A stretch of DNA of 64,000 nt from Ulota crispa (GCA_963920765.1 OY987246.1:18038868-18102867); one strand, 5' to 3'; positions 43,547 through 55,890 are shown, counted from the stretch's first letter. Translations and numbers: made by a program. Notes: generated by a model from the sequence alone, not told the origin.

Positions 43547-44476
43547 TTAACCCCTAAATGCCTAAGGCACCAGATTCTGGTGTCCAAAAGATTTCAGGAA
43601 ACTTTGAAACCCTGTTGAAACTATAGATTTTATTTTTTTGAGGTTTTTTTGTGGAAAAGTTGCGCGTTGAAGTTAGCTTTGCCGTTCAAATTCAACTTCC
43701 TCCATATCTTATTCCATTTATTTTTGGTGGAAGGTTAACTACAAGCATACATTCTATGTTGTGAATAGTGTCATGAATAGTGTTGTGAACAGTGTTGTGA
43801 ATAGTGTCACAGAGCCTATGAGAATTTGCCACATTGAAAAGGCAGGCATCAAGTTGAGCAAAAGGAGAAGATTTCCCTTGGGCAATCCCTTGGGCAATAA
43901 GGGCCTTTTCACTAAAATTTTGACATCTAACAAAATCTAAAAGTACTTTTGGACTAATTTCACTTGGAATGTCTATGTTATAGAAATTAGGATCCTTTCA
44001 CCATTGAATTTTCTTTCATTCATAATGATTTTTGGTCAATATTTGAAGTTGAAAATTTCTTTGTATTAGACGGTTGTGTTTTGACAGTTGCGTTGCAAGC
44101 TCATTTGTGAGACTGGAGTTGTGGATTTGGAAGAGGGGCCATTGGTTTTGAAGTAACAGCAATAAACACTAAAGCATCCTAAGTGGTTGTCTCCCAGTTT
44201 TGTATCCAAATGTTGCCAATTTGCATTAGGAGTTTCAGGCAGCTCAAAAAAAAGCAAAAAATTCTACACTCATCATCATTCAATCACAAATATCTTAATA
44301 TCCGCACGGCCATTTTGAATTCTTTTTAGGTAATGCCATTTAAAAACCTTGAAGTTCAAGATTCAACGATTACAATTTTATTTTGATATTTAATAATGAT
44401 CTTACAAGGACAATTCAAAAACCTCAAAACTACCTTCCGAAAACAAGAAAAACACCCTTGCGCATTTAGGGGTTAA
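43547..44476. mobile_element. Long TTAA-flanked piggyBac-like element (930 bp)
   Basis: Ends TTAACCCCTAAATGCC and GCGCATTTAGGGGTTAA. The interior is different from 40742 and 53196. A GTGAATAGTGTTGTGAACAG-type minirepeat lies at 43760-43806. No transposase frame. Confidence 0.65.
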
Positions 44477-44674
44477 TGCACGGATATCTCCATCCATTTA
44501 CATGCGTTTTCAAGGTAGTTTGCATGTGCATGCAGATGGAGTGGTCGTAGAGTTGGTGGAAAAGGTCCACGCCCACAATCCCCTTTTTCAATGCTACTAG
44601 AAAAACACAGGATGTTCGTCAGTGCATATGACATATGACATAAGTTAGTTTTTGATCTATACATCACCTCATTG

Positions 44675-45345
44675 TCCGGGGAGAACTGCAGGCATTTAGT
44701 GTATTGTTAGCAGGTCATATTGCAAAAAAGCCGATTGAATTTGAAACTAAGCTTATGTGCTAAGAAAATCGGTATATTTTTGCAAAAATAATAATAAGAA
44801 GGGGATTGATATGTTTACCACTCCCTTTCAGCTATTCTCTCACACCCTCGGGGTAAAATTTAGATTTCTACCATCAAATAGTTGAATTTAAGAATTTGGG
44901 ATTCAGATTTGGACTTAGAAACCTTGATTTTGTCTAAAACCATAAGAAAAAGGTTGTAATTGAACAACACCCAATGAAAAAGCTTAGCTCAGGGGAAAAG
45001 TATTACTTTTACTTTTGTTTATAAAAAAAGATAAGCTTTTTCATTGGGTGTTGTTCTATTAGAACCTTTTTATGATTCTAGACAAAATCACAATCTCTGA
45101 GTTCAAATATGAACTCCAAATTCTTAAATTCAACTTTTTGATGGTAGAAATCTAAAGTTTATCCCAAGGGTGTGGTAGAATAGCTAAAAGGGTGTGGTAG
45201 ACATATCAATCCCCTAATAATAATCATCATCATAGTACCTTATAGTATCAATATAGAGAATATTTGGTGTAATCTAATGAAATATTGGTTGGAAATGGGA
45301 AATGCCAAATTTTAATTGGCAAATTCAATTTCTCCTTGAACATTG
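44675..45345. repeat. Dispersed repeat R split by a nested E element
   Basis: GGCATTTAGTGTATTGTTAG (44690) and ATTGGTTGGAAATGGGAAAT (45283) are R blocks normally about 200 bp apart; E (44801-45214) lies between them. Confidence 0.55.
44801..45214. mobile_element. Foldback element E, intact (414 bp)
   Basis: Nearly the whole element is two inverted arms around about 45000: GGGGATTGATATGT / ACATATCAATCCCC at the ends, GATTTCTACCATCAAA / TTTGATGGTAGAAATC and AACAACACCCAATGAAAAAG / CTTTTTCATTGGGTGTTGTT inside. TAATAA flanks both sides (44794-44799 region and 45215-45220) within a repetitive AAT context. Confidence 0.75.
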
Positions 45346-45357
45346 CGTCACCTACAT

Positions 45358-45670
45358 TAAGATAGGAACACCCATAAGTGTCAGTGTCCCCATAACTGTC
45401 ACTTCTAAAATTTTGGAAAATCTGTAAAAGTATATATAATTACAAAGGTATAAAACATGTGAACATGAAACCTTAGTGTTGGTTATGAGTGCAATGGTAG
45501 TTTGCTCTTTAAAAATTCACAACTTGTTCTCACAGTATCCAAATATTACATTCAAAAATGCTAACTCATTATTTTTCTGTTGCTAACAAAATCCTATAAT
45601 TTGCTAGATGTTTATTAATAGTTATCATGTTCAAAACCCTTAAACTAATACTTATGGGTGTTCCTACCAT
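45358..45670. mobile_element. Family A MITE
   Basis: Ends TAAGATAGGAACACCCATAA and CTTATGGGTGTTCCTACCAT; forward orientation. Confidence 0.75.
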
Positions 45671-45754
45671 ACAGACGCCCCTCTCTACCTCCCTCTCCCA
45701 TGTCAATGAGGAAACAAAATATCCTCAAACACCTTGAATTGAACAAAAGGCACA

Positions 45755-46443
45755 TGGGTTAGAGCATCACCAACCCAACACTCTAAACAACTCATTAAAC
45801 ACACTACTGTCTTTTTGTTTAATGTAAAATTAGAAATTTGGGATTCCTAACATTGGAAGTGCGTGTAAAAAAATCTCCACACAAATATAATAGTCTATGG
45901 ATTTGGAAATTGGACAAGCAAGACAAAGTGCATGGAAAGCAAGCTAAAAGTAAAAAGAGACAGCAAACCATGTTTAACCCCTAAACGATGTTGCCTACTA
46001 AAAGTGTTGTTTGTATTTGTACAAGAATCATTTAGTACTTAAGGAAATGACTATATGACAAATGTTAAAAATTCCCCAAAAAATCTTAGTTGACAAGTAG
46101 TATGTCTATAACTTGGCTTGAAACTTACAACTCCAATGGGGTTCATTTGCTATCCAAATACCCCATCTGTATACAACTTGAGAATTCGTATACAAAACAA
46201 TAACATCCTTTATGGGTTAAGAAAGAAATCCACGTAACAACACAACAACGGTTACAACACTTGGTTTTTAATGGGCTTTGTTTTTGTATTTCAATTTCAT
46301 AATCCATGTATCATTGTGTTTGTTTAAAGGTTTTTTTAATTTATTCTTTTAATGTTAGTTATTGCAATTTTTAATTTTACGTTAAGCAAAAAATAGTAAT
46401 ATATTTAATGAGTTATTCAAAGTGGGGGATTGATGATGCCCTA
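45755..46443. mobile_element. Family U element with a nested TTAA element
   Basis: Left end TAGAGCATCACCAACCC with CAACTCATTAAAC inside; right end TTTAATGAGTTATTC..GATTGATGATGCCCTA. These are imperfect inverted repeats of about 45 bp. Confidence 0.5.
45974..46220. mobile_element. Short TTAA-flanked element nested in U
   Basis: Left end TTAACCCCTAAACG, right end CCTTTATGGGTTAA; TTAA at each edge. 247 bp, interior unique in this window. Confidence 0.5.
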
Positions 46444-46444
46444 A

Positions 46445-46701
46445 GAGCATCTCCAACATTGTCCTCTAAGGGTTTGATATACTTCAAGCATGAATGATAA
46501 ATGCTCCGGGCCCTTCAAAATATGCTCTTGTCATCTTAAATTTAGTGAGCTTTGTCCTTATTCCTTTTGATGAATGATCAAATGACTATTTACAAGGCAC
46601 ATTTGAAGAGCAAGGGTGGGGAACAAAAATTCCAAAAGCTCTTCAAAAATAAATGTAATCTCTTGAAGCATCAAATTTGAAAAGTAAGGTTGGAGATGCT
46701 C
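46445..46701. mobile_element. Tourist/Harbinger-like MITE with TAA target duplication
   Basis: Ends GAGCATCTCCAACATT and AAGGTTGGAGATGCTC; TAA on the left (46442-46444) and on the right (46702-46704 reading TAA) fits the TWA duplication of PIF/Harbinger MITEs. The GAGCATCTCCA end is very common in plants. Confidence 0.75.
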
Positions 46702-46967
46702 TAATATGATATGATGAAAGCTGCCAAAAGTGATAGTTTTTTCAAGCATATGATGAAGTGTGAGGAAGGATTCTTGAGAGAAAAAACTGGAGCTGAACTT
46801 GGGTTTTGTGGATACGAAATCAAGTAGCTTTGAGTTTTGTTTTATTTTTATATTCTGGAAATTATAATAAGCATAGACTCCTTTAGAAGTTGAGGTATTT
46901 GAGCAGGTAGAATGGACAGAATCATGTGGGGGGAGAGTACGCTTCCGTATCACTCATTAGGAAATTC

Positions 46968-47227
46968 TTCCTCCGTCCCATAATCATTGTCCACATTTAA
47001 TCCCGTTTTTATGTTTCATTAGATTTAAATATACTAGTAGGTTTTATGGAATCGTTCTTGTATTCAGTTCAAAAATAAAACTGGCAAACTTATGCAATTA
47101 ACTTCATTACTTTTTGTAGTATAGAATTTGGATTTGCATGAGCTACGTTGTTTTCAACATAATCAATGAAAGTAGTGTAAAAAAGTTGCAACAAAAAAAA
47201 CGACAATCATTATGCGACTAAGAGTAG
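46968..47227. mobile_element. Second Stowaway-like MITE, diverged
   Basis: Left end CTCCGTCCCATAATCATTGT and right end ACAATCATTATGCGACTAAG pair with mismatches; the left end is the standard Stowaway sequence. Confidence 0.55.
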
Positions 47228-47924
47228 TTGTATTGGGCCATGGAGACGCACCCACTACAGTGCTCAAGATTTTTTTGACTTCACCAACTAAAATCTAGTA
47301 CTTTCTGTATTCAACCGGTTTTTTTTGTCATACTGTGCGGGATGTTCTTTCTAAATTTACACTGCAATATATTATATTTAGAATTTTTAATAAAATTGAA
47401 CCCAGTTTTTTGCCAACAATTTCAAAATGCAACCAATTTTATCCCAATTTCACCAGCTTACTTTGAAGTAGCTTCCAATTTTTCCCACACGTTGACCCAC
47501 TAGCACATTTTGCACCATATTTGCAATAATCATGTAGCCATGACTAATCCAAGAGAAGGGATAAAACTTTCATGTGAAAAACAATGCTTTGTAATTGGTG
47601 AAAGCCCCTCCAAGCAAGCAAGACAAGTGGTGTTTGCTTTTGGATCAGCTTACAAGGCAGGTTTATTTAACAAATTTGGAGAAGTACATGGGAAGTTGAA
47701 AAAGCTATCTAGTGTCACTAGCGTCAAGAAAATCAAGTTAGGAGCCCATTCAACATGAAAGGCAGATTCTAGTGGTAGAAGCGCTTCTTTACCTCTCAAA
47801 AAGACATACATCAATCTCTAGATGAGTGTTTTGTAAATGGAGAAAAGATATTTTTTCATATACAGTAATGTGTCATAATTTAGTATTGGGAAACAGAGAG
47901 ATGAGTCCCAAACAATGATTGGAG
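47228..47924. other. Intergenic, no gene recognised
   Basis: An 82-codon open frame at 47510-47758 contains no recognised domain. No splice context or homologous repeat seen. Confidence 0.35.
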
Positions 47925-48135
47925 AGAACCAACATTTACTGCGTTGTTAGCCGGTTGAAATTGCAAACACGCTTGTTGGTATTTGAAACTAATGGATAAA
48001 AAACCGACCAATTTTTTCAAAATAAAACTAATTATTGTGTATGATTGTGTAAGTGTAAGAAATATCTTATACATGCCTGTGAAAAATCAGTTGAAAATGG
48101 AAAATGCTAAAAGAAATAGTCCCCAAACGTTAGAC
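47925..48135. repeat. Dispersed repeat R
   Basis: GAGAGAACCAACATTTACTG to GTCCCCAAACG; the closing block AATCAGTTGAAAATGGAAAA matches the other R copies. Confidence 0.5.
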
Positions 48136-48338
48136 TTGGGTCTCCGTGCATGAGTGAACCTTTGGACATTGCTGCTGGCATGCGCTTCCCATGGTTTCAC
48201 AAACTGACGGACAGGTCCTCCTTTTGTACCTCATAGAGAGGTATGGATTATTAAAGGTACACAAAAATAAGTACTTATTGATTGGATGTACACCACTCGA
48301 ACATCACAATCTTAGATTGATTCTTAACATGATTTTTT

Positions 48339-48534
48339 AGGGAATTGCTAAAGTGACACCCCAAATTGTTAAAGCTACACCCCAGGGTGGGTGAGTAGTG
48401 AGCATGCAATTTGAGATATTTAATGCCTTTCAAGGATGTGGTAATGCCACGATTGAAGAAAAGATGAAACACTTGGATCAAGAATTTAAATTTTCAAATC
48501 ACGTGCTTGTAAGAGTGTTGCTTTAGAAATCCCT
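48339..48534. mobile_element. Family V MITE (196 bp)
   Basis: Ends AGGGAATTGCTAAAGTGACA and GTGTTGCTTTAGAAATCCCT, imperfect inverted repeats; CTAAAGTGACACC..TTAAAGCTACACC is repeated just inside the left end. Confidence 0.5.
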
Positions 48535-49601
48535 TTTTTTTTTGAGCCTTTATAGCAACCAAGAAGAAGTTAAATATATCTTTGCATGTTTTACAAGAAT
48601 GTTGCACAAAATCACAGCTAGGTTACAAGAGGCTATGATCTAGTAGCATTAAGTTTACTCATTTTAGTAGGGTGCCTACTCAAATTTCCTCAAGGTGATT
48701 TTTCTTGATGCAAAGTCTTACCTCCCAATGAGCAGAGCCAATAAATTATAATTTCAGAAAATTATGATTTCAATCAACTTTTAGTCCAAGGTTTATTAAA
48801 TCACATGATATAGACGTGAAAGTTATATGTACACATATATTTGGGTGTAAATAAAATTGTGTGTTTATTCGTAGTTGATGTTTTCAAGATATGTGTTCAA
48901 AGTATGCTTGAATACATGTTTCATATACAAAGAATCTCAAAATGCAGGTGAATGTGTGTGAAATGGGGCAATGATGCTTGAAAATACATATCAAGCATGC
49001 ATTTCAATGTCATCCACATTGAAAGCAAGCATAGTCTTTTAAACAAAATTGTATTCAGATTCATAATTATGAAATACATAGTGTATGCGCATGCATGTGT
49101 TTCGTATGAAAAGTTCATAATGGTACTAATCTTATAACCTAAAGATGGAGGTCATCCATAATATGGTCATTAAAACTATCAGACAAGCTAGAGGTCATTA
49201 TTTTTCAATTATTTATTAAAAAAATAAAGTTTTTGATTAAACACAAATCAGGTGAAAGACGATTTGTATTTGAAAAATGTAGCAAATTCTTGATTTCTAT
49301 AAGACCTTAGCTTTGTGTGAACGACATCAAAACACATCCAATAACTTTGGTAACCATTCGTACTAAAAACGATAAAGAAATAATAAGATGGTAGTCACTG
49401 GTCGGTAATTGAGAAGTAATTGAGAAAAAGGAATAGAATTGTACTACAAATTCGTAAGTGTGAAGACACGGTCATTAGTTATATTAGTATTAATTATTCT
49501 TTAACTTCAGCCAATATATTATCACAAAGTCTATAACAATTATAACATACGCATACAACAGATCTTAGGCAAAATGTACTGTATAGTACAGTACCCTAAA
49601 C
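48535..49601. other. Intergenic, no gene recognised
   Basis: AT-rich unique sequence. Short inverted CATGCAT/ATGCATG motifs only. Confidence 0.35.
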
Positions 49602-50680
49602 AAAGTGTACGTAAGTCCTCTTTCTTGCAGTCGAAGAAGTTGGTATAACAAAGAATACAATTGGCATTTCATCCTCATATTTTTTGCCCATGATACTTGT
49701 GCAATCTCAATCAAGCATACCAAATTTCAACTACTAATAAGCAAAATTCTATTTTTGGTGAATTGTTTTAACTAAAATTCATGGTTTTACATAATAATTG
49801 ATTTGAAAACATTGGTGATGAATATTTGAGATTTGATTGCATAGGTATGTAGGAAAAATCAGTACACACATCTTTCCTTTCAACTAACATCTTCAAAAAG
49901 TTTTAAAATTCCTTCTATAGAGATTTGAATGTTAGGGTGATTGTGACCAAATTGAGCTAAATACATATTTCTTAATGGTAATTAGCTTTTGGCAAAGTAA
50001 ACATATGATCATGTTCAAAGGTACAATCTTAGCCCTTGAAGGACCAAGCCACTATAACACATAGTATGTATGCTCATGTGTAATTGGCATTTGCTACCAA
50101 CAAAAAGTTTTAATTTGGGATCTTGACTACCTCACTAGAAAAGCATTGATCTATATTCTAACTTCTTTGTTGATCTCAAATGTAATAAAGGTGTGGATGC
50201 ACTCCAAATACAAGAAAAATATCCCGTGTTATATTGGTCTCAAAGGGCTACTTGGTTGTTCAAGGGTTCACAATAAATGAGTCAAATAGCAAAAGCTAAT
50301 TACCATTAAGAAATATGTATTTAGCTCAATTTGGTCACAATCACCCTAACATTCAAATCTCTATAGAAGGAATTTTAAAACTTTTTGAAGATGTTAGTTG
50401 AAAGGAAAGATGTGTGTACTGATTTTTCCTACATACCTATGCAATCAAATCTCAAATATTCATCACCAATGTTTTCAAATCAATTATTATGTAAAACCAT
50501 GAATTTTAGTTAAAACAATTCACCAAAAATAGAATTTTGCTTATTAGTAGTTGAAATTTGGTATGCTTGATTAAGATTGCACAAGTATCATGGGCAAAAA
50601 ATATGAGGATGAAATGCCAATTGTATTCTTTGTTATACCAACTTCTTTGACTACAAGAAAGAGGACTTACGTACACTTTC
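49602..50680. repeat. Long inverted repeat, ~389-bp arms, three differences seen
   Basis: The left arm 49602-49990 and right arm 50291-50680 are reverse complements with only three substitutions noticed, all transitions (for example TTGCAGTCGAAGAAG against TTGTAGTCAAAGAAG, and CAATCTCAATC against CAATCTTAATC), around a 300 bp spacer. Beyond AAAGTGTACG outward the similarity drops sharply. Transcription would give a long, almost perfect double-stranded RNA. It could be a recent inverted duplication or a foldback transposon. Confidence 0.85.
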
Positions 50681-50744
50681 TTTAAGGTATTGTATAGTGG
50701 CCTCTTGTTTAATTTGTTGTTCAAAGAACTTTGCATAATACAAA

Positions 50745-51110
50745 ATATGATTGGTATTTTGTTGATTTGGATAATAGATATTTGATTCTTATGCAATCCC
50801 AATCACGTATACTAAATTATGATTTGTAAAATCTAAAACCCTATTTTTGGCAAATTTTTTCGTAAGAAATTAATGATTTTCTATGATAATTGATTGAAGA
50901 AAATTGGCTATGAATCTTTGAGATTTGATTGCATAGATATGTAGGAAACTTCCATGTGCACATCTTCTAGGTCAAAAAATCATTTTAAGTACTAAAATTT
51001 TGATCCATGGAGAGTTTATGGTGAGGTGCAATATGAAAAAATACAATTTTTTCTATATTTCAACTAGATTTTGGCAAAGCAAACATATCTTCATGCTCAA
51101 AAGTAAAAAC
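50745..51110. repeat. Diverged third copy of the inverted-repeat arm
   Basis: Same orientation as the left arm: ATTTGAGATTTGATTGCATA (one base changed), GGTATGTAGGAAA/GATATGTAGGAAA, GGCAAAG.AAACATAT. It extends past the end of the right arm, so it and the left arm represent the ancestral repeat. Confidence 0.6.
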
Positions 51111-51998
51111 TTGGTCACAATGTGTGAGTCAATCACTAATATTTAGTTTTTTTACTAATATTGAGAATACAAGTAACAATGAAAAACATTTGCAACGTTA
51201 GAGATTCTTTCATTATAAATACTTGCCTAACATACTTTTTATTACAAAACGTGGTTGCATTTTTTTCTAATTTTTTCATGAGTAGAAATATTGATATAAA
51301 ATAGCTGCAAGATAATTTTCCTATACCTTTATATTATGAACAACCTTTTGCCTTGTTGATTAAATTTAAGAAAGATGAAATCTTTAAACACTTAGTCAAA
51401 TTTCAACGTTTTTTTGCTTCTACAAACATTCTTTGCCTCTATGTGAAAATCAATAACCTTTATCTTATTTACATGATTAGTACATGATAAGCTAAAAATA
51501 ATAATTCTTGCACTATATATACATGTATACATATGACTATTTTTTAATTTTCACTATCAATAAATATAATTTCTATTATTAAAGGTGCAGGAATTTCTAT
51601 AAATATGGAATCAACTTATGTGATTTAAGTTTTGACATATTAGACACCTTTTTGTGTGTGCATATTTTGTGTTGCGCTTGTAATGGGGGTTTAAAGAATA
51701 ATTAGGGCGATGGTATTATCACAATGTGTATTAATTATACTTGATTTGAATTACTATGTTGACAAAAGGTGATTGGAGTTAGATAATTCTAATTGGATGA
51801 AATGAATGAGTGATTTGTGCCTTGGGAGTTAGACAACTTTGATTGGATAACAAGGATGTTAGACCGCTCTAAAGACAAAAATTAGTATACTAGAGTTAGA
51901 CAACTCAATGAACATTAGTGAATGCAATAGAGTTAGACAGTACCAAAGATAAACTGCAATTTCTACTTTAAGGATTAAATCTACAAGTAGATTAATAA
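51111..51998. other. Intergenic, no gene recognised
   Basis: Very AT-rich. A weak local repetition of GAGTTAGA(C/T)AA(C/T)T between 51775 and 51945 is the only structure seen. Confidence 0.35.
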
Positions 51999-53143
51999 AG
52001 GGAATTGATATATGCTCACAGGGTTTGATATTTGCACACCCCTAAGGTAAATTTTAGATTTCTACCATCAAAAAGTTGAATTTGAGAATTTTGAATTCAA
52101 ATTTGGACTCAGCAATCATGATTGAGTCTGGAACCATAAAAAAAGTTGCAATTCAACAACACCCAATGAAAATGTTTAGCTAAGGGGAAAAGTGTTACTA
52201 GGTAGTTGCAAGAAACACTTCATAGTTTTGTCTCAAACACCCTTAAAACTGGTAGTACTAGGTAGTACTATGAGCTTTTGAAATAATTTTTTAAAAATAA
52301 AATAAAATATAGAAAATTTGTTGAGCACTTAAAATAGCATATGCGTGAAAATTCAGACCTAGAATATTTTTATTCTAAAAGTTATGCACAAAAATAGAAG
52401 GCTAGAAATTATCAACAAAATGACAATTTTTTTTTGCTTTTTAGAAAATAATAAAAAAATTCAAAAAAATAAAATAAAAAATGGCCATTTTTTAACCTCT
52501 TTGAGTACCTTCAATTGATGCAAGTGGTTTTTGTATGAAGTTTTTTTTATTTCACCAATCATCCGAGAAAGGATGCCCACTTTGAGGGTGTGTGCACGGC
52601 ATGGAATTTAGTTTATGAAACCCTTCCACAAATCCATGTAATGCTCTATAATGAACAACCTCCCTGATTTGTGGCATGAGATTTGCTTTTTGGACCCAAA
52701 ATAGTACTAAAACCCCCAAAAATGGCCAAGGTAGAAACCTATTTGGGGGCTGTCCAAAAATAGTAAAATAATTTTAAAAAAACCCCTAAAATTACGGAAG
52801 GTCTATAACTATGACATGTACCTTCTTCTAAAATTTCAGCTCAAAAGAATTTGCTATGCAAAAGTTACAAGCCAAAAACCATCTGCAGGAGGTGAAGGGG
52901 ACAAAAAATAGTACAAGTGTTTCTTGCAATCACCCTATTCTTACTTTTGTTTGTAAAAAAAATAAGTTTTTTCATTGGGTGTTGTTGAATTGCAACTTTT
53001 TTTTATGATTCTCACCTAAATCATGGTTTCTGAGTCCAAATCTGAATTCAAAATTCTCAAATTCAGCTTTATAATGGTAGAAATTTAAAATTTATCCCAA
53101 GGGATTGCAGATATCAACCCCGTAGTGCATATATCAAGTCCTT
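51999..53143. mobile_element. Foldback element E split by a nested D element
   Basis: Left arm 51999-52200 (TTTCTACCATCAAAAAGTTG, CAACAACACCCAATGAAAA) and right arm 52935-53143 (TTTTTTCATTGGGTGTTGTT, TAATGGTAGAAATTTA) are the two arms of the E element seen intact at 44801-45214. Confidence 0.7.
52201..52934. mobile_element. Family D MITE (734 bp) nested in E
   Basis: Ends GGTAGTTGCAAGAAACACTT and AAGTGTTTCTTGCAATCACC: 20 bp inverted termini. It sits almost exactly at the loop of E. CTA can be aligned on both sides (52198-52200 and 52934-52936). The interior is shared with 439-1174 and, inverted, with 10612-11340. Confidence 0.75.
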
Positions 53144-53195
53144 ACTAAAATAGGAGTTGTACTTTAGTCTGTTTGTAAAATCAATAGTCATTGTT

Positions 53196-54114
53196 TTAAC
53201 CCCTAAAGGACTATGCCATTTTTTCAGTGAAAATCACTCAAAACTGCCACTTTTGGGGGGTTAGTAAGAAGGTAATTCTTTTTGAAAATTTGGGAAATCC
53301 AACCATAGGATCTTGCCCTAGATTGGATTAGGTACTTGTGGAAAAAAAATCAGGTCATTCTGGATGGACATGAGTGAGATTTTTACATCTGAAGTGAAAA
53401 GAAAAGTTTTTTTTCATGCTGCTGCAAAATTTTAGAAGCCTTTGACCATTCTTACATGAAAATAATTGCTCTAAGCAACTTTGTGCTTTATTTTTCCCAT
53501 GTAGGAGATCAAGTTAGCTATGTGTGGGAGAATTTTCAAATCAATTGGAACTACACAACACATAGAAATCAGTAAGTAAAAAGAAGTAGAGAATGAGTCA
53601 AATCACTTAATTGTTAAAAATTTAATTATTAAAATGAAAAATGCAAATCCGAACGGTCATATTGTTGTGATGAACAATCTACATCCTTTGGTTTTGTTTT
53701 TTTCCAAAATAATAAAAATTGAGCAAAATAAAGGACTTCAAAGTTTATTTTAGAGTAGAGATTCCATAATTACCTGCAAACAAAAACTCCTCATAACTTT
53801 CATGTCATTGATTGAAATTGAATGTTTCAAAGCTTCTCACCTATAAAAAAATTCTAAAGAACCAATTTTCAATTTTAATTTTTAAAGAAGTCTTTGGGCT
53901 ACCCGGGCGGGCAGTCCTTCCTTGCTTTTCAGATTTTCATGCATAACTTCTTCAATAATTGTTGGAATGAGGAAAAAATTAAATGTTCGCAAAGATCATT
54001 GAATTCCACACCTTCAATAAAAGTTTCAGAAAATCACACAAAGTAGCTTATCCAAAGGTACATGCCCGAACTCGCACCTGTCCCCCAAACGGACAACAGT
54101 CCTTTAGGAGTTAA
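53196..54114. mobile_element. Long TTAA-flanked piggyBac-like element, uninterrupted (919 bp)
   Basis: Ends TTAACCCCTAAAGGACTATG and CAGTCCTTTAGGAGTTAA. Shares long blocks with 41277-42217 (GATCTTGCCCTAGA, GGTACTTGTGGAAAAAAAAT) and with the outer copy at 40742. Confidence 0.7.
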
Positions 54115-54916
54115 GATGAAGCTTGGAGTAAAGAGAGCAAATTAATTAACTCGTTTACTGGATTGTAGAGTGATTGAGTTTCGTATAGTCTTTTCATTTA
54201 TGAATTAAAAACATTTTGTGAGTGACTTAGTTACAAAATGTGGAAGACATGTAACACTTTGCCCCAAATTGTGTGTTGGGCGTGTGATGGATGTTTTCAA
54301 AACTCAATAAAAAAGGACCAAAGTATCTCTTTTTGGAGCATGGCAAGTTTACATTGCTTCACAAAGTGATTTATATTCTGGATTTCTATAAATCTTTTTT
54401 AATAGCTTGTGGAAAATGTTATAGTGTGAGATGGGATATGTGGGTAGTGAGTTGTGAGTCTAGATTCTTTGTCAAAGAACTAGATTTCACCTATAATCAT
54501 GTACGTAAGGCCCTATAGTTGTGCATTCTAAACTTACATCTCTTAAAAAACTTATTTTTTTGTAGTTTCTCCATTGACTTTCAAAAGGATGCATGTTCAA
54601 TTGTATGGTGATGCATACTTTATGATTCTAAAATAGTTACTAAGACTTAGGGATTGCATATTTTGTAGTGCAAACTTAGACATTTTTAGAAAAGATGTGT
54701 CAAAATTGTAATTGTTTGTTACAATTTGCAAGTTGCAATCTTTCCTTTATTTCTATTGTTTTGTGTTATATTCCATAATATTGCATAATTGGTTTTGTTT
54801 ATAAATGAGAAAGTAAACTTCTCTATATTTTTAATACCAATTTTTTTGCATTTTAGCTCATTGCACTAATTGCTACAGTAAATATTTCTTTTCTATTTCC
54901 CCACAGTAATATTTTA

Positions 54917-54918
<2 letters not shown>
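54115..54918. other. Intergenic, no gene recognised
   Basis: A 75-codon open frame at 54291-54518 lacks recognisable features. AT-rich. Confidence 0.35.

Positions 54919-54995
<77 letters not shown>
54919..54995. repeat. (AT)n microsatellite, about 38 units
   Basis: Pure alternating AT over about 77 bp. Could form a cruciform; assembly length may be unreliable. Confidence 0.95.
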
Positions 54996-54999
<4 letters not shown>

Positions 55000-55004
55000 T
55001 GCAA

Positions 55005-55480
55005 AAAACAAACCAGGTGCATCTAGGTTATAAACCATGATTGAAATCCTAATATTTAAAGAGTTGCATGTACCTCCAAGTGGCTAAACAATAAGTCCCA
55101 AGGTAGCTTTCTAAAATAAGGCAACCAAATTGTTAAGGCAACCTAAATGCAAGATTTAGTGTACACCAAATAGTGCATTTAGGTTGTCCCATACTAATTT
55201 CTCGACAATTCAAACTATTTAAGTATTTACCAACACTACGGTGACTTTTATTATTAATTACAGTAATAAACAATGGAGGAAGCATGTAGCAATTGGGCGT
55301 AGTAACAAGAGCCAAAGCTAAGAAGCAAGGGAGCAAGGAAGTTGAAACTTTAGATAAAACCAGGAATTACTATAGCATAAAGAGAGTTGCATGTCCCTCT
55401 AGGTGACCAAGGGTGATTCATGAGATAACTTAAGGCAACCAAATTGTTAAGGCAACCTAAATGCGATATTTAGTGTAGTT
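55005..55480. repeat. Two direct copies of dispersed repeat F
   Basis: 55005-55165 and 55362-55480 both carry GAGTTGCATGT.CCTC, AAGGCAACCAAATTGTTAAG and GGCAACCTAAATGC.A.ATTTAGTGTA. Confidence 0.6.
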
Positions 55481-55570
55481 CTAAAGGCAGCCTAAATTGA
55501 AAAACGACCTTACAAGAGTGAAAAAAATCAACCCATGTGGTTAACCAGATCACTAAAAGAAATACGGAAT

Positions 55571-55890
55571 AAGGTATGTACACCCATAAGCGTCAATGTC
55601 CCCATAATCGTCACCTTTGAAAATTTTGGAAAATCTATGAAAATGGATAGATGTAATGACAAGGATGTACAACATGTGAACATGAAATCTTGAAAGTGGT
55701 TATGGGTGTAATAATGGCAGTTTGCTTTTCAAAAATTCACAACTTCTTCTCAAGGTATCCAAATAATACATTCAGAAGTGCAAACTTATTATTTTCTTGT
55801 TCCTAATAGGATCCTATTATTTGCTAGCTGTTTATTGATACTCATCATGTTCAAAACACTTAGTTTGACGCTTATGGGTGTACATACCTT
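55571..55890. mobile_element. Family A MITE
   Basis: Ends AAGGTATGTACACCCATAAG and TTATGGGTGTACATACCTT. The host segment AACCCATGTGGTTAAC lies on both sides (55530-55545 and about 55898-55913), so a larger flank is duplicated, as around the copy in GMD intron 1. Confidence 0.8.

Noticed and set aside
50506-50802. 98-codon minus-strand frame
   Set aside because: Falls in the arm of the long inverted repeat and the adjacent repeat; the same sequence in the other arm has no coding signature.
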